Part shown: piece after piece, positions 34,278 through 42,872 of the stretch | How the letters are laid out: every line of letters begins with the position of its first letter | How positions within the stretch are numbered: the stretch's first letter is position 1 | DNA from: an uncultured Corynebacterium sp. | GTDB lineage: Bacteria > Actinomycetota > Actinomycetes > Mycobacteriales > Mycobacteriaceae | Assembly (NCBI RefSeq): GCF_946221935.1 | Contig: NZ_CAMIGN010000007.1 | Coordinates: 1 to 64,000, forward strand | DNA length: 64,000 nucleotides | Reading direction: 5' to 3' | Made by a program: the position numbers and the translations under genes | The notes under the pieces: model-generated | Told to the model about the DNA's origin: nothing | Databases searched by the model: none | Seen by the model: only the letters and a program-made list of their open reading frames with translations

Positions 34278-34865
34278 TTAGAACGGGTAGTCCGTGGCGT
34301 CGGGCGTCAAGAAAAGAACGCCAACGACCGTGCCCTCTCGGCTGACGGCGATCCGTGACATCAGTTCGCCGGCTTCATGGTTGAGCGTCGAGACGACAAC
34401 CGAGGTGCCTGTGCTTTTTGTGGAGAGTGCTTCTGACGCAGGCGCCGCGTTGCGGTCTCCCTTGATGGGGACGATCGTCTGGTCGGTGATCTCCTGGAGC
34501 TCGCCGAAGTCGGTCAGGATTGAAGTCCACACGTCCACGATGACGGACCAGGGGAGGTCGTCACGGACGTGCGGATCGAGCATTTCAATGGTCTCTGCTT
34601 CTTCACCCTTGGAAATGTGGCGAATGAGCGCGTCGGAAATCTCTGGGAGCTTGTCGGTTGATACTGGGGCCATGGTTTCTCCTGTGAAGGGGTTTCGCAC
34701 CGCACCGAATCGTTTGAAGGCTGCCTGGCGGGAAACGTTGAGCGCTTGCCCAATGTCTGCCCATGAATGTCCCGCGTTCCTTGCTTGCGAGACGGCATCT
34801 TCCAATTCGTGTTCGGCGAGGCTGACTGCTTGCAGTGTGTGTCGGATATTTGTCAATGGATCCAT
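34278..34865 (-). CDS. HTH protein with DUF3887-like C-terminal domain
   Basis: 195 aa. Residues ~20-55 are a helix-turn-helix (EDAVSQARNAGHSWADIGQALNVSRQAAFKRFG). The rest (from ~75) resembles DUF3887, a small NTF2-like domain found in secreted or regulatory proteins, here without a signal peptide. The ATG has no ribosome site and lies 7 bp after a -10-like box, suggesting a leaderless mRNA. Four phased GTTGAC-like hexamers cover that promoter, so autoregulation is likely. It converges with yoeB with a 1-bp gap. Confidence 0.8.
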   Translation of the reverse strand: MDPLTNIRHTLQAVSLAEHELEDAVSQARNAGHSWADIGQALNVSRQAAFKRFGAVRNPFTGETMAPVSTDKLPEISDALIRHISKGEEAETIEMLDPHVRDDLPWSVIVDVWTSILTDFGELQEITDQTIVPIKGDRNAAPASEALSTKSTGTSVVVSTLNHEAGELMSRIAVSREGTVVGVLFLTPDATDYPF

Positions 34866-34869
34866 GACC

Positions 34870-34913
34870 GTCAGTTAACCATGGGTTGACGGTTGTGTCA
34901 ACTTGTGGTTGAC
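34870..34913. promoter_or_regulatory. Phased GTTGAC hexamer array over the HTH gene promoter
   Basis: GTTAAC (34874), GTTGAC (34885), GTCAAC (34897, same motif on the minus strand) and GTTGAC (34908) begin 11, 12 and 11 bp apart, i.e. about one DNA turn. On the minus strand TTGACA (34901-34896) and TTAACT (34878-34873) are spaced 17 bp and would initiate at or next to the ATG at 34865. The array therefore covers both promoter boxes. Confidence 0.6.
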
Positions 34914-35192
34914 GCGGGGCTGGGAGGTCGCTCTTAAACCTTGAAGTAGTGAAGTGGGGTAGGTGCAGCACGTTAGAGAGTAAGGGCGGTGGCTAAGGGT
35001 GGTTTATAGGACAAGACAGCAAGGCTTGAAAGATTGAAGTTGTTCGATATTTCGTTCGAGGGTGACAGCACGGTGTCTATCGGGGGTGATGTACTAGAAG
35101 GCGAGACAGCGCGTGCGTGTCTCGAGAACGATTTTGGACAGTGCGTTTACCGTAGGGGCACTGAGACTTTCGGCCCAAGGAGGCATGCCCGG
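34914..35192 (+). other. Intergenic leader of hsdM
   Basis: No convincing gene. An in-frame TTG at 35034 would add 53 residues to HsdM, but family similarity begins at the ATG at 35193, so I read this as 5' untranslated or promoter DNA. The segment just before 35193 holds AAGGAGG. No clear -35/-10 pair was found. Confidence 0.5.
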
Positions 35193-37127
35193 ATGAGTAC
35201 AGCGGAACTCAATCAGTCCGCCGTTTGGAACACAGCAGACAAGTTTCTGCGCTCCATCGTCGAACCTGAAGATTACGGAGACTATATTCTGCCGATGACG
35301 GTGCTGCGCCGTCTAGAGTGCATTCTCGCTCCGACCAAAGACGAAGTGCTCGACCTGGTATGGAGTCTCCAGGAGGAGGGCTTCAGTGACGAGATGATCG
35401 ATTGGGAGGTACAGGCCCGTTTTGGCCTTTCCTTCTATAACTCTTCTCGCCTGGACCTGACGCGGATCGCCCAGCTCGATGACCACGTATATGAGGCGCT
35501 AATGGATTACGTTGGCGCGTTCTCGGCCTCCGTCCGCGACGTGTGGGATTCCTTCGACTTCGCGGTGAAAATGAAGACCCTCGATAGCGCTTCTCGTCTG
35601 TGGCCGGTGGTGAAGCACTTTGCCACGATCGACATGAGCATGGAGGCGCTGCCGGATGCCCAGATGGGTGACCTCTTCGAGCACGTCATGTACAAGGCCT
35701 TCGACACAAAAGGCAAGGCCGCGGGTGCGTTCTACACACCGCGTGACGCGATCCGGCTGATGGTGGATATTCTTTTCGCTTCCGACGACGTCGGTCTGAC
35801 CGCGGACGGTGCTTCGCGTACCGTGTACGACCCGACAGCGGGCACTGGCGGCATGCTGCTCGTGGCTGCGCGTGCCCTCAAGGAGCTCAATCCGGATATC
35901 GAGGTGGTTTTGGCTGGCCAAGAGCTCATGTCCACTGGTTATGCTATCGGTAAGGCTGACCTGCTTATCCAGGGCGGCGAGCCGGACGCTATCCGTCACG
36001 GTGACACCTTGCTCACCGATCTCTACGAGGGCGAGCAGTTCGAGTACATCCTCTCCAACCCTCCGTTCGGCATGGACTGGGAGGTGCAGCAGCAGTCGGT
36101 GAAGGAGCAGGCCAAGGTGCCGGGTTCCCGGTTCAGCCACGGCCTGCCGGGCAAGGACGATGGCCAGATGCTTTTCCTCGCGCACGTTGCGTCAAAGCTC
36201 ATGCCTGCGGGACCCAATGGCTCCGGCGGGCGTGGCGCGGTCGTCTCAAATGGCTCGCCGCTGTTTACCGGTGCGCCGGAATCGGGGCCGGATAAGATCC
36301 GCGCCTGGCTGCTGGAAAGCGACCTGGTGGACGCGATCATCCAGCTGCCGACGAATATGTTCTACGGCACGGGGATCTCTACCTATGTGTGGATCTTGGA
36401 CACGAACAAGGAGGAGCACCGCAAGGGCTTCGTCCAGCTGATCGATGCCTCCGAGTGCTGGTCGGTACCGGATAAAGGACTGGGGGAGAAGCGCCGGGAG
36501 ATGAAGGAGCAGGACCGCAAGCGCGTACTAGAGGAGTACGCTGGGTTCGAGGACACTGAGATCTCCAGGGTACTTACGCCAGCGGACCTGGGGTTTCGCG
36601 ACGTGAAGATCACCAAGCAGGAGCGCCTGCGTGTCGAGGTCACGCCGGAGGCCGTGACGAAGGTGCTGGAGCACAAATCCGCCGTGCCCGAGCACGCGGA
36701 TGTTCTCGCCGACGTGGCAGACGTGAAGTTCAACGACTTGCCGGAGGCTCTGAAGACTGCGGCCAAGAAGCACGGTGTGAAGATGCTCGCCGGCATGATC
36801 GACGTGGTGCTCGGGGCCGTGGGTGTGCCGGACGAGAACGCCGAGTCCAGCGTGGACCGCAGGGGCAACCCGATCCTCGACCCGGCGTTTTCCATGACGG
36901 AGCGGATCTCGCTGACCGAAGATGTCGATGAGCACATGGAGCGAGAGGTCCTCCCATTCGCGCCAGACGTCACCTGGGACGAGGAGGCCGCCAAGGTGGG
37001 CTACGAGATCCCGTTCAAGCGCGTGTTCTACCGACCAACGCCAGTTCGGTCGCTGGAGGAGATCGACACCGACGTCGCCGCAGTGATGGGCCGCTTGGCG
37101 GAAAAGTTCGCGGAGGTGCGGGAGTGA
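35193..37127 (+). CDS. hsdM: Type I restriction-modification methyltransferase subunit HsdM
   Basis: 644 aa from the ATG preceded by AAGGAGG (about 11 bp). The HsdM N-terminal helical domain (STAELNQSAVWNTADKFLRS...YILPMTVLRRLE) is followed by the N6-adenine methyltransferase core with SAM motif I DPTAGTGGML (~residue 212) and catalytic motif IV NPPFG (~288). Later LPTNMFYGTGISTYVWIL and the C-terminal HsdS-binding helices are present. With HsdS it methylates adenine in a bipartite target. hsdS starts inside its stop codon (TGATG). Confidence 0.95.
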   Translation: MSTAELNQSAVWNTADKFLRSIVEPEDYGDYILPMTVLRRLECILAPTKDEVLDLVWSLQEEGFSDEMIDWEVQARFGLSFYNSSRLDLTRIAQLDDHVYEALMDYVGAFSASVRDVWDSFDFAVKMKTLDSASRLWPVVKHFATIDMSMEALPDAQMGDLFEHVMYKAFDTKGKAAGAFYTPRDAIRLMVDILFASDDVGLTADGASRTVYDPTAGTGGMLLVAARALKELNPDIEVVLAGQELMSTGYAIGKADLLIQGGEPDAIRHGDTLLTDLYEGEQFEYILSNPPFGMDWEVQQQSVKEQAKVPGSRFSHGLPGKDDGQMLFLAHVASKLMPAGPNGSGGRGAVVSNGSPLFTGAPESGPDKIRAWLLESDLVDAIIQLPTNMFYGTGISTYVWILDTNKEEHRKGFVQLIDASECWSVPDKGLGEKRREMKEQDRKRVLEEYAGFEDTEISRVLTPADLGFRDVKITKQERLRVEVTPEAVTKVLEHKSAVPEHADVLADVADVKFNDLPEALKTAAKKHGVKMLAGMIDVVLGAVGVPDENAESSVDRRGNPILDPAFSMTERISLTEDVDEHMEREVLPFAPDVTWDEEAAKVGYEIPFKRVFYRPTPVRSLEEIDTDVAAVMGRLAEKFAEVRE

Positions 37128-38302
37128 TGAGAGCATTTCCGCAGCAGGGTATTAAATCGGGCTGGAAACGCCGTCGGCTAGGGCACTTGATCCAGTTCAG
37201 AAACGGGAAAGACACAAAGAGTGTTGAAGCAGCCGATGGGGCCCACCCTGTATACGGTTCGGGGGGAGAATTTAAACGGGCTGATGCCTACCTGTATGAT
37301 GGCCCATCAATTCTTTTTGGCCGTAAGGGAACTCTGGACAAGCCGCTGCTCGTGCACGGAAAATTCTGGACTGTGGACACGATGTTCTACACGATTCCAG
37401 GTCCAGAGGTAGACCCTAAATTCGTGCATTATTGGGCCCTGACCGTTCCTTACCAGGTTCTCTCCACCGATACGGCAGTTCCCAGTATGACTTCTACGGA
37501 CCTTGGTCAACTGCATATACACCTGCCGAAACTGGAAACCCAGCGCGCTATCGCGGATTACCTTGACCGCGAGACCGCTGAAATCGACGCCATGACCGCC
37601 GATCTGGACAAGATGGAGAAGCTCCTGACCGAGCGGCGCGGTTCGATAGTCCGCGCTCATCTTTTGCCAGAAGGGCAGGAATATACGCGAGTTAAGCTGA
37701 AAGCAAACGTATCGCTCGGGAAGACAGTCCAAAGCAAGCAAAAGAATGCCGAAGAAGTGCAGAGGAATTATGTACGTGCGGCCCATATTCAGCCCCACGG
37801 CCGCTTAGTTCTTGACGAACAGCCGATGTGGTTTACCACGAGCGAGTTAGAGCAGCTTTCCTTGCGGGCAAACGATGTGCTCGTCGTAGAAGGTGGAGCT
37901 GGTTACGGGCGATCTGTAGTTCTGAAAGAAGATCTGCCGGAATGGGGGTTCCAGAATCACGTTATTCGGGTACGCCCTAACCCTGGTGTGGTCGGCGAGT
38001 TTATTCATTACACGTTCCTTGCGCACTACAACGCTGGACTCATTGATCTGCTTGCCGATGGTGCAACGATTCCAGCACTTTCATCTGACAAGGCGCGCGA
38101 GTTGCCAATTCTCTCTGCTGACGAGCACTCCCAACGGAAGATCGTGGATATCGTTGAACGTGAAACTGCTGAGATCGATGCCATGCTCGCCGACATTACC
38201 GAGTTGCGCGACCTGCTCGCCGAGCGCCGCGCCGCCGTCATTGCTGCGGCCGTGACTGGCCAGATCGACATCCCCGTAGCCGAGGAGACCACGCATGCCT
38301 AG
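37127..38302 (+). CDS. hsdS: Type I restriction-modification specificity subunit HsdS
   Basis: 391 aa with two target-recognition domains (residues ~5-135 and ~185-325), each followed by a conserved coiled-coil: RETAEIDAMTADLDKMEKLLTERR and RETAEIDAMLADITELRDLLAERR. The repeats set the spacing between the two half-sites. The recognition domains are AT-richer than the coiled coils and hsdM/hsdR, as expected for exchanged cassettes. Both domains are full length, so a bipartite specificity is expected but cannot be predicted. Overlaps hsdM by 1 bp (GTG at 37124 also possible) and hsdR by 8 bp. Confidence 0.94.
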   Translation: MRAFPQQGIKSGWKRRRLGHLIQFRNGKDTKSVEAADGAHPVYGSGGEFKRADAYLYDGPSILFGRKGTLDKPLLVHGKFWTVDTMFYTIPGPEVDPKFVHYWALTVPYQVLSTDTAVPSMTSTDLGQLHIHLPKLETQRAIADYLDRETAEIDAMTADLDKMEKLLTERRGSIVRAHLLPEGQEYTRVKLKANVSLGKTVQSKQKNAEEVQRNYVRAAHIQPHGRLVLDEQPMWFTTSELEQLSLRANDVLVVEGGAGYGRSVVLKEDLPEWGFQNHVIRVRPNPGVVGEFIHYTFLAHYNAGLIDLLADGATIPALSSDKARELPILSADEHSQRKIVDIVERETAEIDAMLADITELRDLLAERRAAVIAAAVTGQIDIPVAEETTHA

Positions 38303-41300
38303 CACAGACATCACCCGCGAAAAACCATACGAGAGCGCCATCTGCAACGCGCTCGCCGAGCGCGGCTGGACCTACGAGGAAGGCAAAAACGATCAGGGTT
38401 GGGATCACCACCTCGCGCTCTACCCGGCCGACGTGCTGGAGTGGCTCTCCACCCAATACCCAGATGAGTTCGCCAAGGCCGTCCCCGCGGATGCCCCGGA
38501 GGCCACCCGCGAGGTCGCGCAACGCAAACTCCTCGAACGCGTTGCCGAGCAGCTGGAGTCAAAGACCCGGAAGGACCCACAATCCGGCCGCACCCTCGGT
38601 GGGCTGTTGGGCACCTTACGGGAGGGATTCAAATACGCCCAGGTTGGCGCCCGCTCCGCCAGCTTCGGCCCGATGGTCGCCTTCCCGCCGGCGAACCCAC
38701 TGCTGGAGAAGGTTGCTGAACGCGCAGAAGAAAATATCCTGCGCGTCATCCGCCAAGTCCACTTCGACCCCAAAACCAACGAGACCATCGACCTCGTGCT
38801 CACCGTCAACGGCATCCCCGTCGTGACGATGGAGCTAAAGACGGACAACACCCAGTCTGTGGCACACGCCCGCAAGCAATACCGCGAGGACCGCGTGCCC
38901 AGCCCCAGCCGGCGCCTCCTGCAGCCAGGCCGGGCTCTGGTCCACTTCGCCGTCTCCAACGCCGAGGTCTACATGACCACTGCGTTGAAAGGCGCAGATA
39001 CCTTCTTCCTGCCCTTCAACCGAGGTTTCAACGGCGGGGCCGGTAACCCACCCATCCCCGGCAAGTCCGAAACCTCCTACCTGTGGGAGGAGGTGCTGGA
39101 ACGCGAGATGTTCCTCCGCATCCTGCGCGACTTCGCAGTCTGGGAACCAGACGCCACACCGAAGCGCGGCACCCCGGGAGGAAAACTGATCTTCCCCCGC
39201 TACCACCAGCTGCGCGCTGTCGAACGCGTCACCAGGGATGTCACCCGGCGCGGGGCCGGTGGCCGTTACCTGATCGAGCACTCCGCGGGTTCCGGGAAAA
39301 CCAAAACCATCGCGTGGCTCGCCCACCGTCTGATCCGCCACGTGGCGGAGGATGGGCAGAAGACCTTCGACTCGGTCATCGTCGTCACCGACCGCACCGC
39401 GCTGGACACCAATGTGCGCCAGGATATGCAGATGATGGAAGCATCAATGGGGCTGGTGGTCTCCGTGGGGGAAAGCGCCGGAGCTAAGTCCCCGCAGTTG
39501 CGCGAGGCCATCGAGGAAGGTGACCACATTATCACCTGCACCCTCCAGACTTTCCCTTATGTGCTAAAGCTCCTTGAAAGCGAGCAGCACCTTGCAGGTC
39601 GTCGTTGGTGCGTCATAGCCGACGAGGCACACTCCTCCCAAACCGGCTCCAGCGCCACCGCGCTGCGCGAACTCCTCGTAGACGTGGAATTGGACGAAGG
39701 GGAGGACTACACCGCGGACGACCTGCTGGAACTTCGCCAAGAGGCTCTTGCAGTCGCCGAGAACATGACCTTCATCGCCTTGACCGCAACCCCGAAGAGT
39801 AAAACCCTACGCCTCTTCGGCACGGAAACCCCGGATGGCCACTTCCTCGCCTTCGACACCTATCCAATGGGTCAGGCCATCGAGGAAGGCTTCATCCTCG
39901 ACGTGCTCGGCAATTACTCGACCTACCAAATGTGGGCCGAGGTCCGCGACGAATTGGGTCGCACAGAAGAAGTGGATGAAAATGCGGCAGTTTCCGACAT
40001 GGTGCGTTTCGTCCGCTTGCACCCAACTTCCATTGCACAGAAGGTGGAGGTCGTCATCGAACACTTCCGCCGCAACGTAGCCCATCACCTGGGCGGGAAG
40101 GCCCGTGCGATGGTCGTGACCTCCTCCCGAAAAGCCGCCGTGCGGTGGTCGCAGGAGATTAACCGCTACATCCAAACCAAAGGCTATGACTTCCGCTCCC
40201 TGGTGGCATTCTCTGACGCGGTGCGCATGGACGAGAGATCCGAAACGGTCACCGAAGTCCAGCTCAACGGTGTATCGGACGTCGAGCGCGCTTTCAAGGA
40301 CGACGAGCAGGATTACCGCGTCATTATTGTCGCGAACAAGTTCCAGACTGGCTTCAACGAGCCCCGGCTCTGCGCCATGTACGTGGATAAGAAGCTTTCC
40401 GGGGTCGCTACCGTGCAAACACTCTCTCGTCTCAATCGCATACACCCGAATAAACCCACCCCGATGGTGGTGGACTTCGCCAACGACCCAGACATGATCG
40501 TTAAGGACTTCAAGCGTTACTACGTCGGCGCCTCGATCGATACCGATATTGACCCGAATGCGCTGCACACTCTCGGCGAGGAACTCGACACCTCCGGGTT
40601 CTATACCCCGGAGGAAATGGAACAGGTCGCCCAGGTTTACATGGCTGGCTCTGATTCGGAGGCTTTGCGCGGTGCCGTCGCACCGATCATCCAGCGCTGG
40701 CAAGTTCGACGCGATTCCGGCAAGGATGGGCGTACCGCGGCGTGCGACTTCAAATCCAATGCGGAGAAGTACCGCCACGCCTACGAATTCCTCTCCCAGA
40801 TCGTCGCATACGCCGACGCAGAAGTCTCCAAGCGCGCCATGCTTGCCGCCGTCCTGGAACGCAACCTCCACCTCTCGGAGCGCGACGAGGATGAGGATTT
40901 CATCACCGGGCTATCGCTGGCGGGCGTTGCGATCATTCAGAACGAAACCGAGGTCGACCGTTCGTTGAGCGACGGAGGGGGAGAACCCCTGAAGGTGCCT
41001 AAGTTCGACGTCACTTTGGGTGGGGACAGCACGCCGCTGCGCACTGCGTTCGACGAGGCCGTCGAAAAGGTCAACGACATCTTCTCGATGGCTGGTGTGG
41101 ACGTCACCTCCGGTCAGACGGCGCAGATGATCGTTGCCGCATGGGGCACGCTTTCCAAGCAGCCGGAAGCCCGCAAACTGGGGCGAACCAATAACAAGGA
41201 GCAGCTCAAGCGTTCCAAAAAGTTCCAGGGTGAGGCAACGAAGGCAATCTTCTCCGGCATCGCGGAGCGCAAACAGCGTGATGCGCTGCTCTCCAGCGAT

Positions 41301-41381
41301 CGCGATGTGTTGCATGGGGTTATCGCGGCCTTGGCAGAGCTAATGGCAGCCGCTAAAGAAACCGGGGAGCTGGACGAATAA
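38295..41381 (+). CDS. hsdR: Type I restriction endonuclease subunit HsdR
   Basis: 1028 aa. The N-terminal nuclease has the D...ExK core (TIDLVLTVNGIPVVTMELKTDN, ELK near residue 177). The translocase motor has Walker A HSAGSGKTKTIAW (~residue 328), DEAH in VIADEAHSSQTG (~442), FIALTATPKSKTL (motif III), and NKFQTGFNEPRLCAMYVDKKLSG...QTLSRLNR (motifs V-VI). The C-terminus contains the helical domain for M2S binding. All motifs are intact, so the system looks functional. It stops 18 bp before the tRNA-Pro gene, which reads toward it. Confidence 0.95.
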   Translation: MPSTDITREKPYESAICNALAERGWTYEEGKNDQGWDHHLALYPADVLEWLSTQYPDEFAKAVPADAPEATREVAQRKLLERVAEQLESKTRKDPQSGRTLGGLLGTLREGFKYAQVGARSASFGPMVAFPPANPLLEKVAERAEENILRVIRQVHFDPKTNETIDLVLTVNGIPVVTMELKTDNTQSVAHARKQYREDRVPSPSRRLLQPGRALVHFAVSNAEVYMTTALKGADTFFLPFNRGFNGGAGNPPIPGKSETSYLWEEVLEREMFLRILRDFAVWEPDATPKRGTPGGKLIFPRYHQLRAVERVTRDVTRRGAGGRYLIEHSAGSGKTKTIAWLAHRLIRHVAEDGQKTFDSVIVVTDRTALDTNVRQDMQMMEASMGLVVSVGESAGAKSPQLREAIEEGDHIITCTLQTFPYVLKLLESEQHLAGRRWCVIADEAHSSQTGSSATALRELLVDVELDEGEDYTADDLLELRQEALAVAENMTFIALTATPKSKTLRLFGTETPDGHFLAFDTYPMGQAIEEGFILDVLGNYSTYQMWAEVRDELGRTEEVDENAAVSDMVRFVRLHPTSIAQKVEVVIEHFRRNVAHHLGGKARAMVVTSSRKAAVRWSQEINRYIQTKGYDFRSLVAFSDAVRMDERSETVTEVQLNGVSDVERAFKDDEQDYRVIIVANKFQTGFNEPRLCAMYVDKKLSGVATVQTLSRLNRIHPNKPTPMVVDFANDPDMIVKDFKRYYVGASIDTDIDPNALHTLGEELDTSGFYTPEEMEQVAQVYMAGSDSEALRGAVAPIIQRWQVRRDSGKDGRTAACDFKSNAEKYRHAYEFLSQIVAYADAEVSKRAMLAAVLERNLHLSERDEDEDFITGLSLAGVAIIQNETEVDRSLSDGGGEPLKVPKFDVTLGGDSTPLRTAFDEAVEKVNDIFSMAGVDVTSGQTAQMIVAAWGTLSKQPEARKLGRTNNKEQLKRSKKFQGEATKAIFSGIAERKQRDALLSSDRDVLHGVIAALAELMAAAKETGELDE

Positions 41382-41399
41382 CCCCCGAAAAAATTTTTG

Positions 41400-41473
41400 T
41401 CGGACTGACAGGATTTGAACCTGCGACCCCTACACCCCCAGTGTAGTGCGCTACCAAGCTGCGCCACAGTCCG
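41400..41473 (-). tRNA. proT: tRNA-Pro (anticodon GGG)
   Basis: Full cloverleaf on the minus strand: 7-bp acceptor CGGACTG/CAGTCCG, D arm GCGC-AGCTTGGTA-GCGC, anticodon stem CTACA/TGTAG with loop CTGGGGG (anticodon GGG), variable GGGTC, and T arm GCAGG-TTCAAAT-CCTGT. Discriminator A at 41400; CCA is not encoded. It reads proline codons CCC/CCU. Its 3' end faces the end of hsdR. Confidence 0.96.
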
Positions 41474-41500
41474 CCGTCGCCCTCTAAAAAGGGCAACGGC
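41473..41500 (-). terminator. Hairpin between rraA-like gene and tRNA-Pro
   Basis: GCCGTTGCCC / GGGCGACGGC (minus strand) is a 10-bp stem with one mismatch and an 8-base loop TTTTTAGA. It immediately precedes the tRNA 5' end and follows the rraA-like stop by about 40 bp. A second inverted repeat GGCGAT/ATCGCC (41498-41525) overlaps it. No T-tract follows, so termination is only possible, and an element of tRNA expression or 5' processing is an alternative. Confidence 0.4.
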
Positions 41501-41542
41501 GATAGGTTACCCCACTCCCATCGCCGTTATGAAATCCCCTGC

Positions 41543-42046
41543 TTATACCGGCTGCACGGCCTTGTCGCTCACAATAATGCCGTCCGAATCGCAGTAAATG
41601 TAATCGCCTGGGACAAAGTCCACGCCGCCGAAGCTCACCGTCACGTCACGCTCGCCCTCACCGGTCTTGGTGGACTTACGCGGGTTGGTGCCCAGCGCCT
41701 TGCAGCCGAACTCCATCTGGCCGATCACCTTGGAATCGCGGATCGGCCCATTAACCACCACTCCGGCCCAGCCGTGATCTTTGCCCAGGCCAGCAATAAT
41801 GTCGCCCACCAGTGCGGTGTGCATAGAAGCATCACCGTCGATCACCAGCACGCCACCCGGGTTCTCCTCCTGCAGCACACTCTTCAGCAGCGCGTTGTCT
41901 TGGAAGCACTTCACCGTGGTGATCTTCCCGCAGAACTCAACCACGCCACCCAGGTCGCGGAACTGCGTATCGCAGCTGCGCACGTCGCTACCAATGATGT
42001 CCACCAAGTCGGCGGTCGGAGTAAAAGTCAGTTTTTCTTCAGCCAT
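41543..42046 (-). CDS. rraA: RraA-family protein
   Basis: 167 aa from the ATG at 42046; a longer frame is not homologous. The RraA/HMG-aldolase-like fold is shown by CDTQFRDLGG, GGVLVIDGDASMHTALVGDIIAGLG and GVVVNGPIRDSKVIGQMEFGCKALGTNPRKS. The G-x-x-R-D and downstream acidic residues that bind metal in 4-hydroxy-4-methyl-2-oxoglutarate aldolases are mostly kept. It may be an RNase E inhibitor homologue or a class II pyruvate aldolase; the sequence does not decide between these. Confidence 0.9.
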   Translation of the reverse strand: MAEEKLTFTPTADLVDIIGSDVRSCDTQFRDLGGVVEFCGKITTVKCFQDNALLKSVLQEENPGGVLVIDGDASMHTALVGDIIAGLGKDHGWAGVVVNGPIRDSKVIGQMEFGCKALGTNPRKSTKTGEGERDVTVSFGGVDFVPGDYIYCDSDGIIVSDKAVQPV

Positions 42047-42050
42047 GCCC

Positions 42051-42800
42051 CTACTGTAGGCGCAAGGCCTCCCACGCCGCGATGAATTCGCCCACACGCT
42101 GCCCGGATCCCCTTTGCAAAAGCAGGTGATCCATGCCCTCCAACGCCACCCAATCGGCTGTCGGCAAAGCCGCCCGCATCGCATGCGCCTCTGCCACTGG
42201 AACTACCAGATCATCGGGGGAGTGCAGCACCAGAGACGTGGCGTCACTAGAAGAAACAGCGGCAACGGTATCGGCAGAATCGGCCGCGGCGAGCTCATCC
42301 AGCAGTGCCTGTCCCAAGGAAAGCTCCCGCTGGCGCTTAAACATGTGCATGATCTCTGGCGCGCGCTTCGCCGTATCCCGCAGCTCAAATGGGGTGCCTA
42401 CGGTCACAATGCTTTCCACCGAGGCAACGTCTGCCGCAGCCCGCTGCACCGCCGTGCCACCCAGCGAATGCCCCACCAGCAGTTCCGCCCCGCCAAACCA
42501 CGCTGCTGCAGCCTGTACATCGGACACATTCGTCGCCAGAGTCGTCTCCTCGAACTGCCCCTCGGAATCACCCAATCCCGCAAAATCGAATCGCAAGCTC
42601 GCATAGCCAGCCCGCGCCAGCGCCTTAGAAATGCGCGTCACCCCAATCGCCCCGCGCGTACACGTGAAGCAGTGCGCGACGACCGCCCGGCGCGGTGCCT
42701 CCTCCATCGTCACATCTCGCGGCATATCCACCGTTCCTGCCAACTGCCAGCCATTTTCGGTGGGAATTGTCACGTGAACGGAGCGAATCGTGCGGGTCAT
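42051..42800 (-). CDS. Alpha/beta hydrolase
   Basis: 249 aa soluble hydrolase. Nucleophile elbow GHSLGG, oxyanion region HCFTCTRGAIGVTRISKALARAGYASLRFDFAGLGDSEG, an acidic residue in LHSPDDLVVPV, and the catalytic His in ALEGMDHLL. It resembles the hydrolase half of YdeN/OsmC-linked esterases but stands alone. Lies 4 bp upstream of the rraA-like gene on the same strand, so likely co-transcribed. Substrate unknown. Confidence 0.87.
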   Translation of the reverse strand: MTRTIRSVHVTIPTENGWQLAGTVDMPRDVTMEEAPRRAVVAHCFTCTRGAIGVTRISKALARAGYASLRFDFAGLGDSEGQFEETTLATNVSDVQAAAAWFGGAELLVGHSLGGTAVQRAAADVASVESIVTVGTPFELRDTAKRAPEIMHMFKRQRELSLGQALLDELAAADSADTVAAVSSSDATSLVLHSPDDLVVPVAEAHAMRAALPTADWVALEGMDHLLLQRGSGQRVGEFIAAWEALRLQ

Positions 42801-42872
42801 GGATCGCCTCTTGCCATTAGTCGGTTAACGTGGTCAGTACATTTTTACATCTCACACTCGAAGGGCACACAC

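Noticed and set aside
35034..35192. TTG-initiated 53-residue N-terminal extension of HsdM
   Set aside because: No ribosome site at 35034, no HsdM similarity, and a good AAGGAGG sits before the ATG at 35193.
37560..38240. Repeated RETAEIDAM segments as a repeat array
   Set aside because: These are the two conserved coiled-coil repeats of HsdS, not a mobile or CRISPR repeat.
41400..41473. tRNA-Pro as attachment site of the restriction island
   Set aside because: No repeat of the tRNA 3' end was seen at the left border and no integrase is present, so integration here is not shown.
42114..42872. In-frame 253-codon extension upstream of secA2
   Set aside because: It is antisense to the alpha/beta hydrolase gene, rich in Arg/His/Cys in a non-coding way, and SecA2 similarity starts at 42873 with a ribosome site just before it.
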